A stretch of DNA of 64,000 bases from NCBI GenBank assembly GCA_930367205.1, contig OV884011.1, positions 89,513,474 to 89,577,473 on the forward strand, given 5' to 3'. The notes under the pieces are model-generated. The model saw nothing but the letters and a program-made list of their open reading frames with translations. It searched no databases and was not told where the DNA came from. How positions within the stretch are numbered: the stretch's first letter is position 1; every line of letters begins with the position of its first letter. Positions 1-14,100 of this stretch are shown here, piece by piece. The DNA is from Acanthosoma haemorrhoidale. Taxonomy: Eukaryota > Arthropoda > Insecta > Hemiptera > Acanthosomatidae. The position numbers were made by a program, and so were the translations under genes.

Positions 1-3000
1 AATCTCAGCAGCATTGGAATACGGGCACGCATAGCCTAACTTTGTTGTAACTATACAAAATACACCAATTTTTAATTCGCAAATATATTTTTATTAAAAA
101 AAAATTACATGTATATAAAACAAAAAAATATACACCCAAGTTAATCAAAATATGTTGTAGTCGGTTATCATTTCTTGTTTCTTTTTGTATATGTTTTTAT
201 GCTTCTTATACCTGTAATTATTCCATTTTAAATACTGAAAATGTTGAAAATAGGTGATGAACTGTAGTCACTTTTTGTAGGATCAAATGAAATGAATCCG
301 CCTCAATGTCCGAAATATCGCTTTGGGAAGTGCAGGGCTCTCTTCGAATTTCAACTATTTTGTCATCCGTGAGCTGATTGTAACCTTTATCTTTCTTGTC
401 ACTTCCCATCCACTGAACCGTATCATATTCGTCTACTTTATTGACTTTGGAAATTGTTTTAATCTTAAGAAATGTTTCAATGTCGTTTTTTTAAATCATG
501 ATGTGGACTTAGCTTTTCTACTTCCTCATCGAGTTATAAAATATGCCTTCATACAAGAAGCGTTTTTGAAGGCGACATTTTTCAACCTTCACAAACAGCG
601 AAATCGCATCTTTTATGGTCCACATGTAGTATGTCGTGTCCTTACTAACATTCGCGGACACATGGAAGAAGTTTATTTTTAAAAAAAAATCTTTAAAAAA
701 CACATGATTCATCAAAAAAAAAAACCCGGAAAATCTAGGTTGTAATTCATTTCATGCAATAAAGATAAGATTTTCCTTACCTAATTATTGACCTCTAATA
801 ATTTATTTAAAAATAGCTACGTTAAATACTAGCCTATTACTCAAGGAACTAAACCGACAAGCTAGTCATGAAATTCAGGTTTTATAGACTCGTGGCTAGT
901 AGATTACAAAGTTTTGTTATTGCTCTATAAGTAGATCCAATATTTCAAGAAAATGTATTTAGGTCTAAATAAAACTATGCATTCAACACAAAGTCATTTC
1001 CCAATGCACTTTTAGCTTCAGCAAACGCGGGTTCTATTTTAGCTCCACAATATTTGGCGGAAATTATGAAATCCTGGCAATACATTTTTACCTATTAAGG
1101 TCACTGCTTGTATCAAGTTTTCAGATTAAGTTAAGATTATTAAGTTTTCTTTTTTCTTTTTCAGGGCATGTCAACCACCTCTTTAATAGGTTTTTCGTGA
1201 GCTTTTACTTTGTTTCTTGTTTAAGTGGTGTCCTAGAATGATGTAAATTTAAAAATGCACCCAGCAAAAAAAAATCTTGGAAATTGAATTGTATTGAGAA
1301 TGTGTATGTTTTTATTCTAGAGAGAAGATATGTTTTACATAGTATGGATTTGTAACCAATATTATGCTTTGAAGGGAATTTGATGAGATTATAGTAAGAA
1401 ATATGAAGATTCATTGTAATAATTATGTTTTGATAATACCTATTAAAGAACGGAAACAAAGAAAATCAGATAACAATCGGAGTTTTAGGAAAATTGCATA
1501 TTAAATGATTAAAATCGTCATATAATATGCGAGGTATATTGAGGAGCAACTGTTGCACAGTTTGTACCAAAATGATCAGATGAAGCGGAACGAATGTGCA
1601 ATATCTCCGGGCAGAAGCTAGATTTATCGACGAGCCAATAGGAGACGACGAAGCGATAAATAATTTCCAAGATCTAGAAGCAATACCCGGAAGTGGAGCA
1701 TCTGTGTCCGGAAGTGGCACGCAACCATTGTCTTTTACCCCTTATTGTACTAGGGGGCGTGGAGGTGTCTGTACGAGGTCGCACCACTCACGTCCCAAGC
1801 ACCCGACTACTTCAATAAAGCTAAGGCCGGACCCTCACCAAATAATATGAAGCTATCCGCCCCCAGCCCTTACAAACAAACCTATCAGGGTGGAGGCGAT
1901 AGCTCAACAATAATTGGAACCCATTGCCAACTTTCTTCAATATATTGCCCCGTACAGCTCACGTCATGTTCCTCGATGATGCAATGAAACCGAGATGTTT
2001 ATTTTCTGAGAATTTTTATATTTTATATTCTAGGCGATTCTGGGATCACAGTTACCACTAATTGTCTACATTAGATCTAATATTGTTTTTTAACTACCAT
2101 ATGTTTAAAATTAATCAATGAACTTGAAAATGAGGATACACTATTAAGAAGTTAAAACAGGAGTCTCCGCGTCAGTTGTTTCTACTCCGTGTTAATTACC
2201 AAAAATACTTCATTTCATTAATTGAAAACTTACTTTTCATGTAACTAAACAAATTCTAAACTTCTAAAATATCAAATGAACACAGTAAAGCCAATTTGGA
2301 TTGTATTCCCTATTACCAATGTTTTCACTTGGAACATTATTTATTGCACTATCTTTAAAATTTAATCAAAATTAATGAACGGGGTACTGAACAGATAGTT
2401 TGTCATGCCTCTCTCATGACAAAAAACAGCACCCGTTTCTTTAAGTGTTGAGTGTGCGCGAGTTCATCCAACGGACACCCATAAAGTTTTTCAATTCGAG
2501 GCCGATTCTCACTAACCCGGAACTCGACCACAGAGAAACCCATAATTGAGTAGTTTCGCAAGAAATCTGAAGTTTTCCGCGTTTGATTGTCTATTTTATA
2601 CTTCTCGTCACGTTATGTAGCATGAAAGCAAATAGTCAGCGTTAGCTCTCAAAGAGCATCTAAGAAATGTACGCTAGAAGTAATTGAAAGCATGCTAATT
2701 CAGAAGATAAACCAATCTATTCCTAGCTACCTACGAACATTTATGTATTTATGACCATGTATGTTCATCAAGTTGTCTAGATAAAAAAGAGAAAACTTTG
2801 CGCATGAACAAGACCAGCTGCTTTAGTTGTTCATAGAACTGCAGTCTCTTCAAAAACGAACATAGTGAACACATCCAGGTAAGACAATTGCAATTATTGG
2901 TATATTATCCTCGAATTTGTTCTATACTATGTATTTTTATTCAATGTTTCCAGCTGGTCGAGCAGAGTAAAATAGAAAAACCCAATAATGACAATAATTG

Positions 3001-5127
3001 ATGGATGGCTCAACAGGGGCGATTTTAGACTGAAGGTTTGGAAGACAATTTTTTAATGTAAATTTTACTAGGGGCTGTGTTTGCTTAAAATACAACTGTT
3101 TTTTTTTTTACATTAAGTGCCGTTACCAAAAGCCGAAATCGGTATATGAGGCCCTCAGAAAGGAAACACTTGGTTCAAATATCTTCCGCTGTGTCACTAT
3201 ATTTTGTATTTGAGGGGGAGAAAGAAAGGAAAAGAGAGGGGGTAAATATTATTGAGAGATAAACGATGAATATAAATTGGTGAAATAAGCTGAAGCCGAA
3301 AAAAAGAGACTATTCTTATTTTTCGGGCCTTACTCTGCTCGAGTTAACTTCGGCAGAAAAAAAGCGGACGGCAGCCTTGTGTGTACCGCGGCACGTGTAG
3401 AGAAGCAGGAAATTGAATTACAAAACACTCCCACAACCCTTTAGCAGAGTAGACGCAAGCCATGCTTATTTATAATGGAAGGAAAGGGTAGCGGCTATGA
3501 TGGAGCATCTTAAACCCCCTTCTTACCATTTTTGGGCCTTATTTTTATCAGAAAATCTCAATGTCAAGTAATTGTAACCGTAAGCAGTGGACTAGCGAGT
3601 ACTTTACATTAGCTGACTGATATAGTTCTTAATGAGGCGTATGAGTGAGTAATTTCACGAAGCAGAGAGAATGAGCGAAGCAGAGGCCGGTGTTTGGTAG
3701 AACTTATAATTTCTTCTTTGATACCTCATATATATTTATACTCGTCTTAAACCCAGGGGGTAGGTATACTCAATAAGATTAAAACAATGTAATATGATAA
3801 ACAATGTTTAGGTTTTAATAAAACCAAATGTCCATTTTTTTAATAGACAAGCTTTATCAACAACAAACGTCTGTCATCCTCCCTACACCCATAGACAACG
3901 CCAGCTGATCATCATCTGTGGCTTGAAAATGTCAAACATGCACCATACTTAATTACCATTAAATTAACTAGGACTTTGGATTGTCCGAAAATTAAAACCT
4001 TATTGTTTTCTGACTGTGCTATTTATTGTCTCTCCCAGCATTAAATTCACATCAATAAATTAGCTTGTGTGATATAATGTATCGATCTCAGAATACTGTT
4101 TTGTATAGTAGTTCCATGCATAAGAATATGGATATGATGTTCTATTTTCAATTTTGGTATTGGTTGAACAAAAAGAGAACAGAAAATAGCTAATAATTAA
4201 TATAAATAATCAAATTAAAATAAAGTTTTTTCAAGAATTATTCCGAGGTTCCTTTCAGAGTACTTACAGCAGGGCTATAATCCCTCTTTAAATACATTTG
4301 ATGAAATTTTCACCATTGGAATTAGTTACCACAACTAATAATTCATTTGGTATATTTGGCACATTAGTTCTGTAAAAACTGTTCCCTAAGACTACTGAAC
4401 TAGGCATGATACTGACTGAATGAGTAAGAGGGCGCCTTGTCCTTCAAGGACCACTCTTAGTAGCTACTTAACTTAAACGTTAGTATAGCAAACCCATCAA
4501 TTGACAATTGATAATGTAGGCTCTCCTATCCTATCCTTGTGGTTCGTTTTTGAAACCATGACGTTTGTTTCGTTTATTAAGTTTCTAGTTATAAACAACA
4601 AAGAGGACTAAAAAGAATCTACCTGCCGAATGTAGAAAAATGAAAGCTATGAAAAATATTACATAAATTTTTGCACTATTCAACAAAATAAAACAAATAT
4701 CAATAACTCAACGCTCTGAATGTGGAGTAGACAAGTACCAGGTCTAATGACCCCTGAAAATTGCGACGCGCTTCCACCGGGTCAGCTTTATACTTTAAAT
4801 ACATACACATGATATTAAACTAAAGCTTGAGCTCCAGCTGGTTGCTCATGCAATGAACTTGAAATAGGCTCTCCTCAGAGCGGCCGCACTCCAAAAAGGT
4901 CCAGACCTTCGAAAACGTTCGAATATAAATCAGAAAAGCTGTGTAGAGGCAGAAGGCAGGTGTTTCAGTTATAAATATGTATTTACACGCTATACCGGCG
5001 ACTTGTAGGAGTATAACCAAACTTCAGTAATCATTGTCAATTGCGGGGATTTTAGTTTGATGCTGTACAAAAGTGTAGCATAAAATCATGTGTCTAGATC
5101 AGTTGATCTCTTCTTTTCAATATTATA
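1..5127. other. AT-rich non-coding stretch, no gene seen
   Basis: Only short chance frames are present. Slightly GC-richer patches lie at 1590-1870 (an 84-codon frame with GSG repeats and no recognised domain) and 3330-3480. Neither has convincing splice sites or family motifs. Confidence 0.5.
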
Positions 5128-5776
5128 CAGAGGGGTCCAAAAAAATGTATCCACTGTTTAAAAGTCCATAACTTGCAAACTAATTGACGAAGTTGTCTCA
5201 TTTTTGGTAGTATAATAATTTGTGGTTCTAGCAATCGCCATACAAGCGTTGTATTGCGTTGTTTTGTTTGGTCAGATGACAGTGATAGTTAGTGTTTTAT
5301 TGTTAGTTGTACCTTGTCACTCGAGTAAACATGGCTGGCGTAAGGCTTACATTTGATGAAGGAAGTCTGTTTTAAAGTGGTATTTTAAGTACGAAAACAT
5401 TAATGAGGTTCAACGGCAATGGCGAAATGTGTATCAAACAGAGCCACCGACCCGTTTAACGATTCGTCGCATTCGAGACAAATTTGAAGCCGAAGGCTGT
5501 GTTAAAAATGTACACAAACAACGATCTGGACGACCTGTAACAGTAACAAGTCCATTTAACTCCCATATTGTGTTACAACAATTCACTCGCTCACCACAGA
5601 AGTCTGTGAGACTGTGTGCCCGTGAAACTGGAGTGAGTCGCTCAAGTGTTCGGCGAATTTTGATATCTTTAAGTTGGACTTTAAGCTACACTTTCACTAA
5701 AAATGAGACAACTCCGTCAATTAGTTTGCAAGTTATGGACTGTTAACCAGTGGATACATTTTTTTGGACCCCTCTG
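5128..5776 (+). mobile_element. Short Tc1/mariner-like element with long TIRs and TA duplication
   Basis: The left end starts CAGAGGGGTCCAAAAAAATG. The right end is its reverse complement, finishing at 5776. The inverted match continues for about 85 bp with few differences, through the CATAACTTGCAAACTAATTG region. TA flanks both ends (5126-5127 and 5777-5778), the signature of Tc1/mariner-superfamily insertion. At 649 bp it is far shorter than an autonomous element of about 1.3 kb or more. The interior keeps only an N-terminal transposase region, so it is a non-autonomous deletion derivative. Confidence 0.92.
5331..5746 (+). pseudogene. Transposase N-terminal HTH remnant inside the 5128-5776 element
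   Basis: The reading starts at ATG 5331 (MAGVRLTFDEG) and hits a stop at 5373-5375. After a frameshift it continues as KWYFKYENINEVQRQWRN, then TEPPTRLTIRRIRDKFEAEG, RSGRP, and CARETGVSRSSVRRIL before losing similarity near 5665. This layout (a DUF4817-like first helix-turn-helix, a GRPR-like linker and a second HTH) is the DNA-binding half of an insect Tc1/mariner-type transposase. The whole DDE catalytic half is missing. The frame ends within the right terminal repeat. It is not functional. The superfamily call is good; the exact family is uncertain. Confidence 0.8.
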
Positions 5777-5778
5777 TA

Positions 5779-6613
5779 CTTTGTTTTTATGCGCTTTCGA
5801 CAACTCACGTCCCTTATCTTCAAACGCCATATGTAATAACCGTCATGCCACACAAACAAGAGGACGATTTAATGATCAATCTTATCCAACACTAATCTAT
5901 CATATCATTATATAAATATCTTATAATTTATATTTCTTTAAAGGTTTATTATATATATATTATATATATCTACACAGACAGATACACAAGTAAAAACTAC
6001 TATTTACTGACATTAAATTAAATCGATAATTCGTACAGTATATCCTAAATATCACAAAAAATGTTTTGTTTTTTTTATATATTTTCTAGTTCACCTAGAA
6101 AATAGTTAGTGATTGGGAGAGAAAGCCTGCTGTAATAATGTGAGGGTTCTGTATGATATGTTATGAATAATGTTACGTAAGTAAACGAAGCTAGAATGCC
6201 TATTATAAGTTGTATTGTAGGATAAGGTATTACTCTGTTGAATTAATACGATCACACTTATAAATATTACCTATTAAAAATCATATTAATGTTCCTACGT
6301 TTGAATTTCTGGGTTGAAATGAGTACGACTCTACTAACCCCTTCGACCCAAAAATATAGATTACGAGATTCGTCTGGCGTAAAGATTTGAATTAACGCCT
6401 GAGCGGAGCAACTGTAAACTAAGTTGAACGGTTGAATTTGGATCTGACTGGGTCCGATAGTCAACAGCTTCACCGAGGTGGAAGGAACCGCTCGCCACAA
6501 ATCATTCGTGTCAGCGTGGTCAACCGGCCTTTGCCATGGCTAACCATCTAGCTCACTATCCAACTCTAGTAGCACCACGCCTCTATTCACCAATAAATAT
6601 AAACAAATAAAAT
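5779..6613. other. Non-coding flank left of the satellite
   Basis: It contains a short TA-rich run (about 5948-5970) and a moderately GC-richer part at 6300-6580. The 77-codon minus frame there has no recognisable domain. Satellite sequence begins sharply at 6614. Confidence 0.5.
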
Positions 6614-8189
6614 CACGAATTAAATTACATCGCCAAATCTTATGCTTCCTTGATGTCATATAATTGATAGGATAAAGGTTGAAAGGTCTAGATTAATTAT
6701 TATTAAAAATGAAATCAATGAAACGTAGCGTTATTAAAAGATAAATAGGCGACTAGAAACAAAAGAAATTTTTCGCAACTCACTTTCCCACGAATTAAAT
6801 TACATCGCCAAATCTTATACGTCCTTGATGTCATATAATTGATAGGATAAAGGCTGAAAGGTCTAGATTAATTATTATTAAAAATGAAATCAATGAAACG
6901 TAGCGTTATTAAAAGATAAATAGGCGACTAGAAACAAAAGAAATTTTTCGCAACTCACTTTCCCACGAATTAAATTACATCGCCAAATCTTATACGTCCT
7001 TGATGTCATATAATAGATAGGATAATGGTTGAAAGGTCTAGATTAATTATTATTAAAAATGAAATCAATGAAACGTAGCGTTATTGAAAGATAAATAGGC
7101 GACTAGAAACAAAAGAAATTTTTCGCAACTCACTTTCCCACGAATTAAATTACATCGCCAAATCTTATGCGTCCTTGATGTCATATAATAGATAGGATAA
7201 TGGTTGAAAGGTCTAGATTAATTATTATTAAAAATGAAATCAATGAAACGTAGCGTTATTAAAAGATAAATAGGCGACTAGAAACAAAAGAAATTTTTCG
7301 CAACTCACTTTCCCACGAATTAAATTACATCGCCAAATCTTATACGTCCTTGATGTCATATAATAGATAGGATAATGGTTGAAAGGTCTAGATTAATTAT
7401 TATTAAAAATGAAATCAATGAAACGTAGCGTTATTAAAAGATAAATAGGCGACTAGAAACAAAAGAAATTTCTCGCAACTCACTTTCCCACGAATTATAT
7501 TACATCGCCAAATATTATGCGTCCTAGATGTCATATAATAGATAGGATAAAGGTTGAAAGGTCTAGATTAATTATTATTAAAAATGAAATCAATAAAAAC
7601 GTAGCGTTATTAGAAGATAAATAGGCGACTAGAAACAAAAGAAATTTCTCGCAACTCACTTTCCCACGAATTATATTACATCGCCAAATATTATGCGTCC
7701 TAGATGTCATATAATAGATAGGATAAAGGTTGAAAGGTCTAGATTAATTATTATTAAAAATGAAATCAATGAAACGTAGCGTTATTAAAAGATAAATAGG
7801 CGACTAGAAACAAAAGAAATTTCTCGCAACTCACTTTCCCACGAATTAAATTACATCGCCAAATATTATGCGTCCTAGATGTCATATAATAGATAGGATA
7901 AAGGTTGAAAGGTCTAGATTAATTATTATTAAAAATGAAATCAATGAAACGTAGCGTTATTAAAAGATAAATAGGCGACTAGAAACAAAAGAAATTTCTC
8001 GCAACTCACTTTCCCACGAATTATATTACATCGCCAAATATTATGCGTCCTAGATGTCATATAATAGATAGGATAAAGGTTGAAAGGTCTAGATTAATTA
8101 TTATTAAAAATGAAATCAATGAAACGTAGCGTTATTAAAAGATAAATAGGCGACTAGAAACAAAAGAAATTTCTCGCAACTCACTTTCC

Positions 8190-11100
8190 CACGAATTAAA
8201 TTACATCGCCAAATATTATGCGTCCTAGATGTCATATAATAGATAGGATAAAGGTTGAAAGGTCTAGATTAATTATTATTAACAATGAAATCAATGAAAC
8301 GTAGCGTTATTAAAAGATAAATAGGCAACTAGAAACAAAAGAAATTTCTCGCAACTCACTTTCCCACGAATTAAATTACATCGCCAAATCTTATACGTCC
8401 TTGATGTCATATAATAGATAGGATAAAGGTTGAAAGGTCTGGATTAATTATTATTAAAAATGAAATCAATGAAACGTAGCGTTATTAAAAGATAAATAGG
8501 CGACTAGAAACAAAAGAAATTTCTCGCAACTCACTTTCCCACGAATTAAATTACATCGCCAAATCTTATACGTCCTTGATGTCATGTAATAGATAGGATA
8601 AAGGTTGAAAGGCCTAGATTAATTATTATTAAAAATGAAATCAATGAAACGTATAGTTATTAAAAGATAAATAGGCGACTAGAAACAAAAGAAATTTCTC
8701 GCAACTCACTTTCCCACGAATTAAATTACATCGCCAAATATTATGCGTCCTAGATGTCATATAATAGATAGGAAAAAGGTTGAAAGGTCTAGATTAATTA
8801 TTATTAAAAATGAAATCAATAAAAACGTAGCGTTATTAGAAGATAAATAGGCGACTAGAAACAAAAGAAATTTCTCGCAACTCACTTTCCCACGAATTAT
8901 ATTACATCGCCAAATATTATGCGTCCTAGATGTCATATAATAGATAGGATAAAGGTTGAAAGGTCTAGATTAATTATTATTAAAAATGAAATCAATAAAA
9001 ACGTAGCGTTATTAGAAGATAAATAGGCGACTAGAAACAAAAGAAATTTCTCGCAACTCACTTTCCCACGAATTAAATTACATCGCCAAATATTATGCGT
9101 CCTAGATGTCATATAATAGATAGGATAAAGGTTGAAAGGTCTAGATTAATTATTATTAAAAATGAAATCAATGAAACGTAGCGTTATTAAAAGATAAATA
9201 GGCGACTAGAAACAAAAGAAATTTCTCGCAACTCACTTTCCCACGAATTAAATTACATCGCCAAATATTATGCGTCCTAGATGTCATATAATAGATAGGA
9301 TAAAGGTTGAAAGGTCTAGATTAATTATTATTAAAAATGAAATCAATGAAACGTAGCGTTATTAAAAGATAAATAGGCAACTAGAAACAAAAGAAATTTC
9401 TCGCAACTCACTTTCCCACGAATTAAATTACATCGCCAAATCTTATACGTCCTTGATGTCATATAATAGATAGGATAAAGGTTGAAAGGTCTAGATTAAT
9501 TATTATTAAAAATGAAATCAATGAAACGTAGCGTTATTAAAAGATAAATAGGCGACTAGAAACAAAAGAAATTTCTCGCAACTCACTTTCCCACGAATTT
9601 AATTACATCGCCAAATCTTATACGTCCTTGATGTCATGTAATAGATAGGATAAAGGTTGAAAGGTCTAGATTAATTATTATTAAAAATGAAATCAATGAA
9701 ACGTAGCGTTATTAAAAGATAAATAGGCGACTAGAAACAAAAGAAATTTCTCGCAACTCACTTTCCCACGAATTAAATTACATCGCCAAATCTTATACGT
9801 CCTTGATGTCATGTAATAGATAGGATAAAGGTTGAAAGGCCTAGATTAATTATTATTAAAAATGAAATCAATGAAACGTAGCGTTATTAAAAGATAAATA
9901 GGCGACTAGAAACAAAAGAAATTTCTCGCAACTCACTTTCCCACGAATTAAATTACATCGCCAAATATTATGCGTCCTAGATGTCATATAATAGATAGGA
10001 AAAAGGTTGAAAGGTCTAGATTAATTATTATTAAAAATGAAATCAATAAAAACGTAGCGTTATTAGAAGATAAATAGGCGACTAGAAACAAAAGAAATTT
10101 CTCGCAACTCACTTTCCCACGAATTAAATTACATCGCCAAATATTATGCGTCCTAGATGTCATATAATAGATAGGATAAAGGTTGAAAGGTCTAGATTAA
10201 TTATTATTAAAAATGAAATCAATGAAACGTAGCGTTATTAAAAGATAAATAGGCGACTAGAAACAAAAGAAATTTCTCGCAACTCACTTTCCCACGAATT
10301 ATATTACATCGCCAAATATTATGCGTCCTAGATGTCATATAATAGATAGGATAAAGGTTGAAAGGTCTAGATTAATTATTATTAAAAATGAAATCAATGA
10401 AACGTAGCGTTATTAAAAGATAAATAGGCGACTAGAAACAAAAGAAATTTCTCGCAACTCACTTTCCCACGAATTAAATTACATCGCCAAATATTATGCG
10501 TCCTAGATGTCATATAATAGATAGGATAAAGGTTGAAAGGTCTAGATTAATTATTATTAACAATGAAATCAATGAAACGTAGCGTTATTAAAAGATAAAT
10601 AGGCAACTAGAAACAAAAGAAATTTCTCGCAACTCACTTTCCCACGAATTAAATTACATCGCCAAATCTTATACGTCCTTGATGTCATATAATAGATAGG
10701 ATAAAGGTTGAAAGGTCTGGATTAATTATTATTAAAAATGAAATCAATGAAACGTAGCGTTATTAAAAGATAAATAGGCGACTAGAAACAAAAGAAATTT
10801 CTCGCAACTCACTTTCCCACGAATTAAATTACATCGCCAAATCTTATACGTCCTTGATGTCATGTAATAGATAGGATAAAGGTTGAAAGGCCTAGATTAA
10901 TTATTATTAAAAATGAAATCAATGAAACGTATAGTTATTAAAAGATAAATAGGCGACTAGAAACAAAAGAAATTTCTCGCAACTCACTTTCCCACGAATT
11001 AAATTACATCGCCAAATATTATGCGTCCTAGATGTCATATAATAGATAGGAAAAAGGTTGAAAGGTCTAGATTAATTATTATTAAAAATGAAATCAATAA

Positions 11101-14100
11101 AAACGTAGCGTTATTAGAAGATAAATAGGCGACTAGAAACAAAAGAAATTTCTCGCAACTCACTTTCCCACGAATTATATTACATCGCCAAATATTATGC
11201 GTCCTAGATGTCATATAATAGATAGGATAAAGGTTGAAAGGTCTAGATTAATTATTATTAAAAATGAAATCAATGAAACGTATAGTTATTAAAAGATAAA
11301 TAGGCGACTAGAAACAAAAGAAATTTCTCGCAACTCACTTTCCCACGAATTAAATTACATCGCCAAATATTATGCGTCCTAGATGTCATATAATAGATAG
11401 GAAAAAGGTTGAAAGGTCTAGATTAATTATTATTAAAAATGAAATCAATAAAAACGTAGCGTTATTAGAAGATAAATAGGCGACTAGAAACAAAAGAAAT
11501 TTCTCGCAACTCACTTTCCCACGAATTATATTACATCGCCAAATATTATGCGTCCTAGATGTCATATAATAGATAGGATAAAGGTTGAAAGGTCTAGATT
11601 AATTATTATTAAAAATGAAATCAATAAAAACGTAGCGTTATTAGAAGATAAATAGGCGACTAGAAACAAAAGAAATTTCTCGCAACTCACTTTCCCACGA
11701 ATTATATTACATCGCCAAATATTATGCGTCCTAGATGTCATATAATAGATAGGATAAAGGTTGAAAGGTCTAGATTAATTATTATTAAAAATGAAATCAA
11801 TGAAACGTAGCGTTATTAGAAGATAAATAGGCGACTAGAAACAAAAGAAATTTCTCGCAACTCACTTTCCCACGAATTATATTACATCGCCAAATATTAT
11901 GCGTCCTAGATGTCATATAATAGATAGGATAAAGGTTGAAAGGTCTAGATTAATTATTATTAAAAATGAAATCAATGAAACGTAGCGTTATTAAAAGATA
12001 AATAGGCGACTAGAAACAAAAGAAATTTCTCGCAACTCACTTTCCCACGAATTTAATTACATCGCCAAATCTTATACGTCCTTGATGTCATGTAATAGAT
12101 AGGATAAAGGTTGAAAGGTCTAGATTAATTATTATTAAAAATGAAATCAATGAAACGTAGCGTTATTAAAAGATAAATAGGCGACTAGAAACAAAAGAAA
12201 TTTCTCGCAACTCACTTTCCCACGAATTAAATTACATCGCCAAATCTTATACGTCCTTGATGTCATGTAATAGATAGGATAAAGGTTGAAAGGCCTAGAT
12301 TAATTATTATTAAAAATGAAATCAATGAAACGTAGCGTTATTAAAAGATAAATAGGCGACTAGAAACAAAAGAAATTTCTCGCAACTCACTTTCCCACGA
12401 ATTAAATTACATCGCCAAATATTATGCGTCCTAGATGTCATATAATAGATAGGAAAAAGGTTGAAAGGTCTAGATTAATTATTATTAAAAATGAAATCAA
12501 TAAAAACGTAGCGTTATTAGAAGATAAATAGGCGACTAGAAACAAAAGAAATTTCTCGCAACTCACTTTCCCACGAATTAAATTACATCGCCAAATATTA
12601 TGCGTCCTAGATGTCATATAATAGATAGGATAAAGGTTGAAAGGTCTAGATTAATTATTATTAAAAATGAAATCAATGAAACGTAGCGTTATTAAAAGAT
12701 AAATAGGCGACTAGAAACAAAAGAAATTTCTCGCAACTCACTTTCCCACGAATTATATTACATCGCCAAATATTATGCGTCCTAGATGTCATATAATAGA
12801 TAGGATAAAGGTTGAAAGGTCTAGATTAATTATTATTAAAAATGAAATCAATGAAACGTAGCGTTATTAAAAGATAAATAGGCGACTAGAAACAAAAGAA
12901 ATTTCTCGCAACTCACTTTCCCACGAATTAAATTACATCGCCAAATATTATGCGTCCTAGATGTCATATAATAGATAGGATAAAGGTTGAAAGGTCTAGA
13001 TTAATTATTATTAACAATGAAATCAATGAAACGTAGCGTTATTAAAAGATAAATAGGCAACTAGAAACAAAAGAAATTTCTCGCAACTCACTTTCCCACG
13101 AATTAAATTACATCGCCAAATCTTATACGTCCTTGATGTCATATAATAGATAGGATAAAGGTTGAAAGGTCTGGATTAATTATTATTAAAAATGAAATCA
13201 ATGAAACGTAGCGTTATTAAAAGATAAATAGGCGACTAGAAACAAAAGAAATTTCTCGCAACTCACTTTCCCACGAATTAAATTACATCGCCAAATCTTA
13301 TACGTCCTTGATGTCATGTAATAGATAGGATAAAGGTTGAAAGGCCTAGATTAATTATTATTAAAAATGAAATCAATGAAACGTATAGTTATTAAAAGAT
13401 AAATAGGCGACTAGAAACAAAAGAAATTTCTCGCAACTCACTTTCCCACGAATTAAATTACATCGCCAAATATTATGCGTCCTAGATGTCATATAATAGA
13501 TAGGATAAAGGTTGAAAGGTCTAGATTAATTATTATTAAAAATGAAATCAATAAAAACGTAGCGTTATTAGAAGATAAATAGGCGACTAGAAACAAAAGA
13601 AATTTCTCGCAACTCACTTTCCCACGAATTATATTACATCGCCAAATATTATGCGTCCTAGATGTCATATAATAGATAGGATAAAGGTTGAAAGGTCTAG
13701 ATTAATTATTATTAAAAATGAAATCAATAAAAACGTAGCGTTATTAGAAGATAAATAGGCGACTAGAAACAAAAGAAATTTCTCGCAACTCACTTTCCCA
13801 CGAATTAAATTACATCGCCAAATATTATGCGTCCTAGATGTCATATAATAGATAGGATAAAGGTTGAAAGGTCTAGATTAATTATTATTAAAAATGAAAT
13901 CAATGAAACGTAGCGTTATTAAAAGATAAATAGGCGACTAGAAACAAAAGAAATTTCTCGCAACTCACTTTCCCACGAATTAAATTACATCGCCAAATAT
14001 TATGCGTCCTAGATGTCATATAATAGATAGGATAAAGGTTGAAAGGTCTAGATTAATTATTATTAAAAATGAAATCAATGAAACGTAGCGTTATTAAAAG

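Noticed and set aside
323..715. Overlapping plus and minus frames up to 119 codons
   Set aside because: Both strands are equally open in AT-rich sequence, and neither shows a domain or gene context.
1596..1850. 84-codon plus frame with GSG repeats
   Set aside because: No domain, acceptor or donor supports it. The antisense frame is equally long, as expected by chance in a GC-richer patch.
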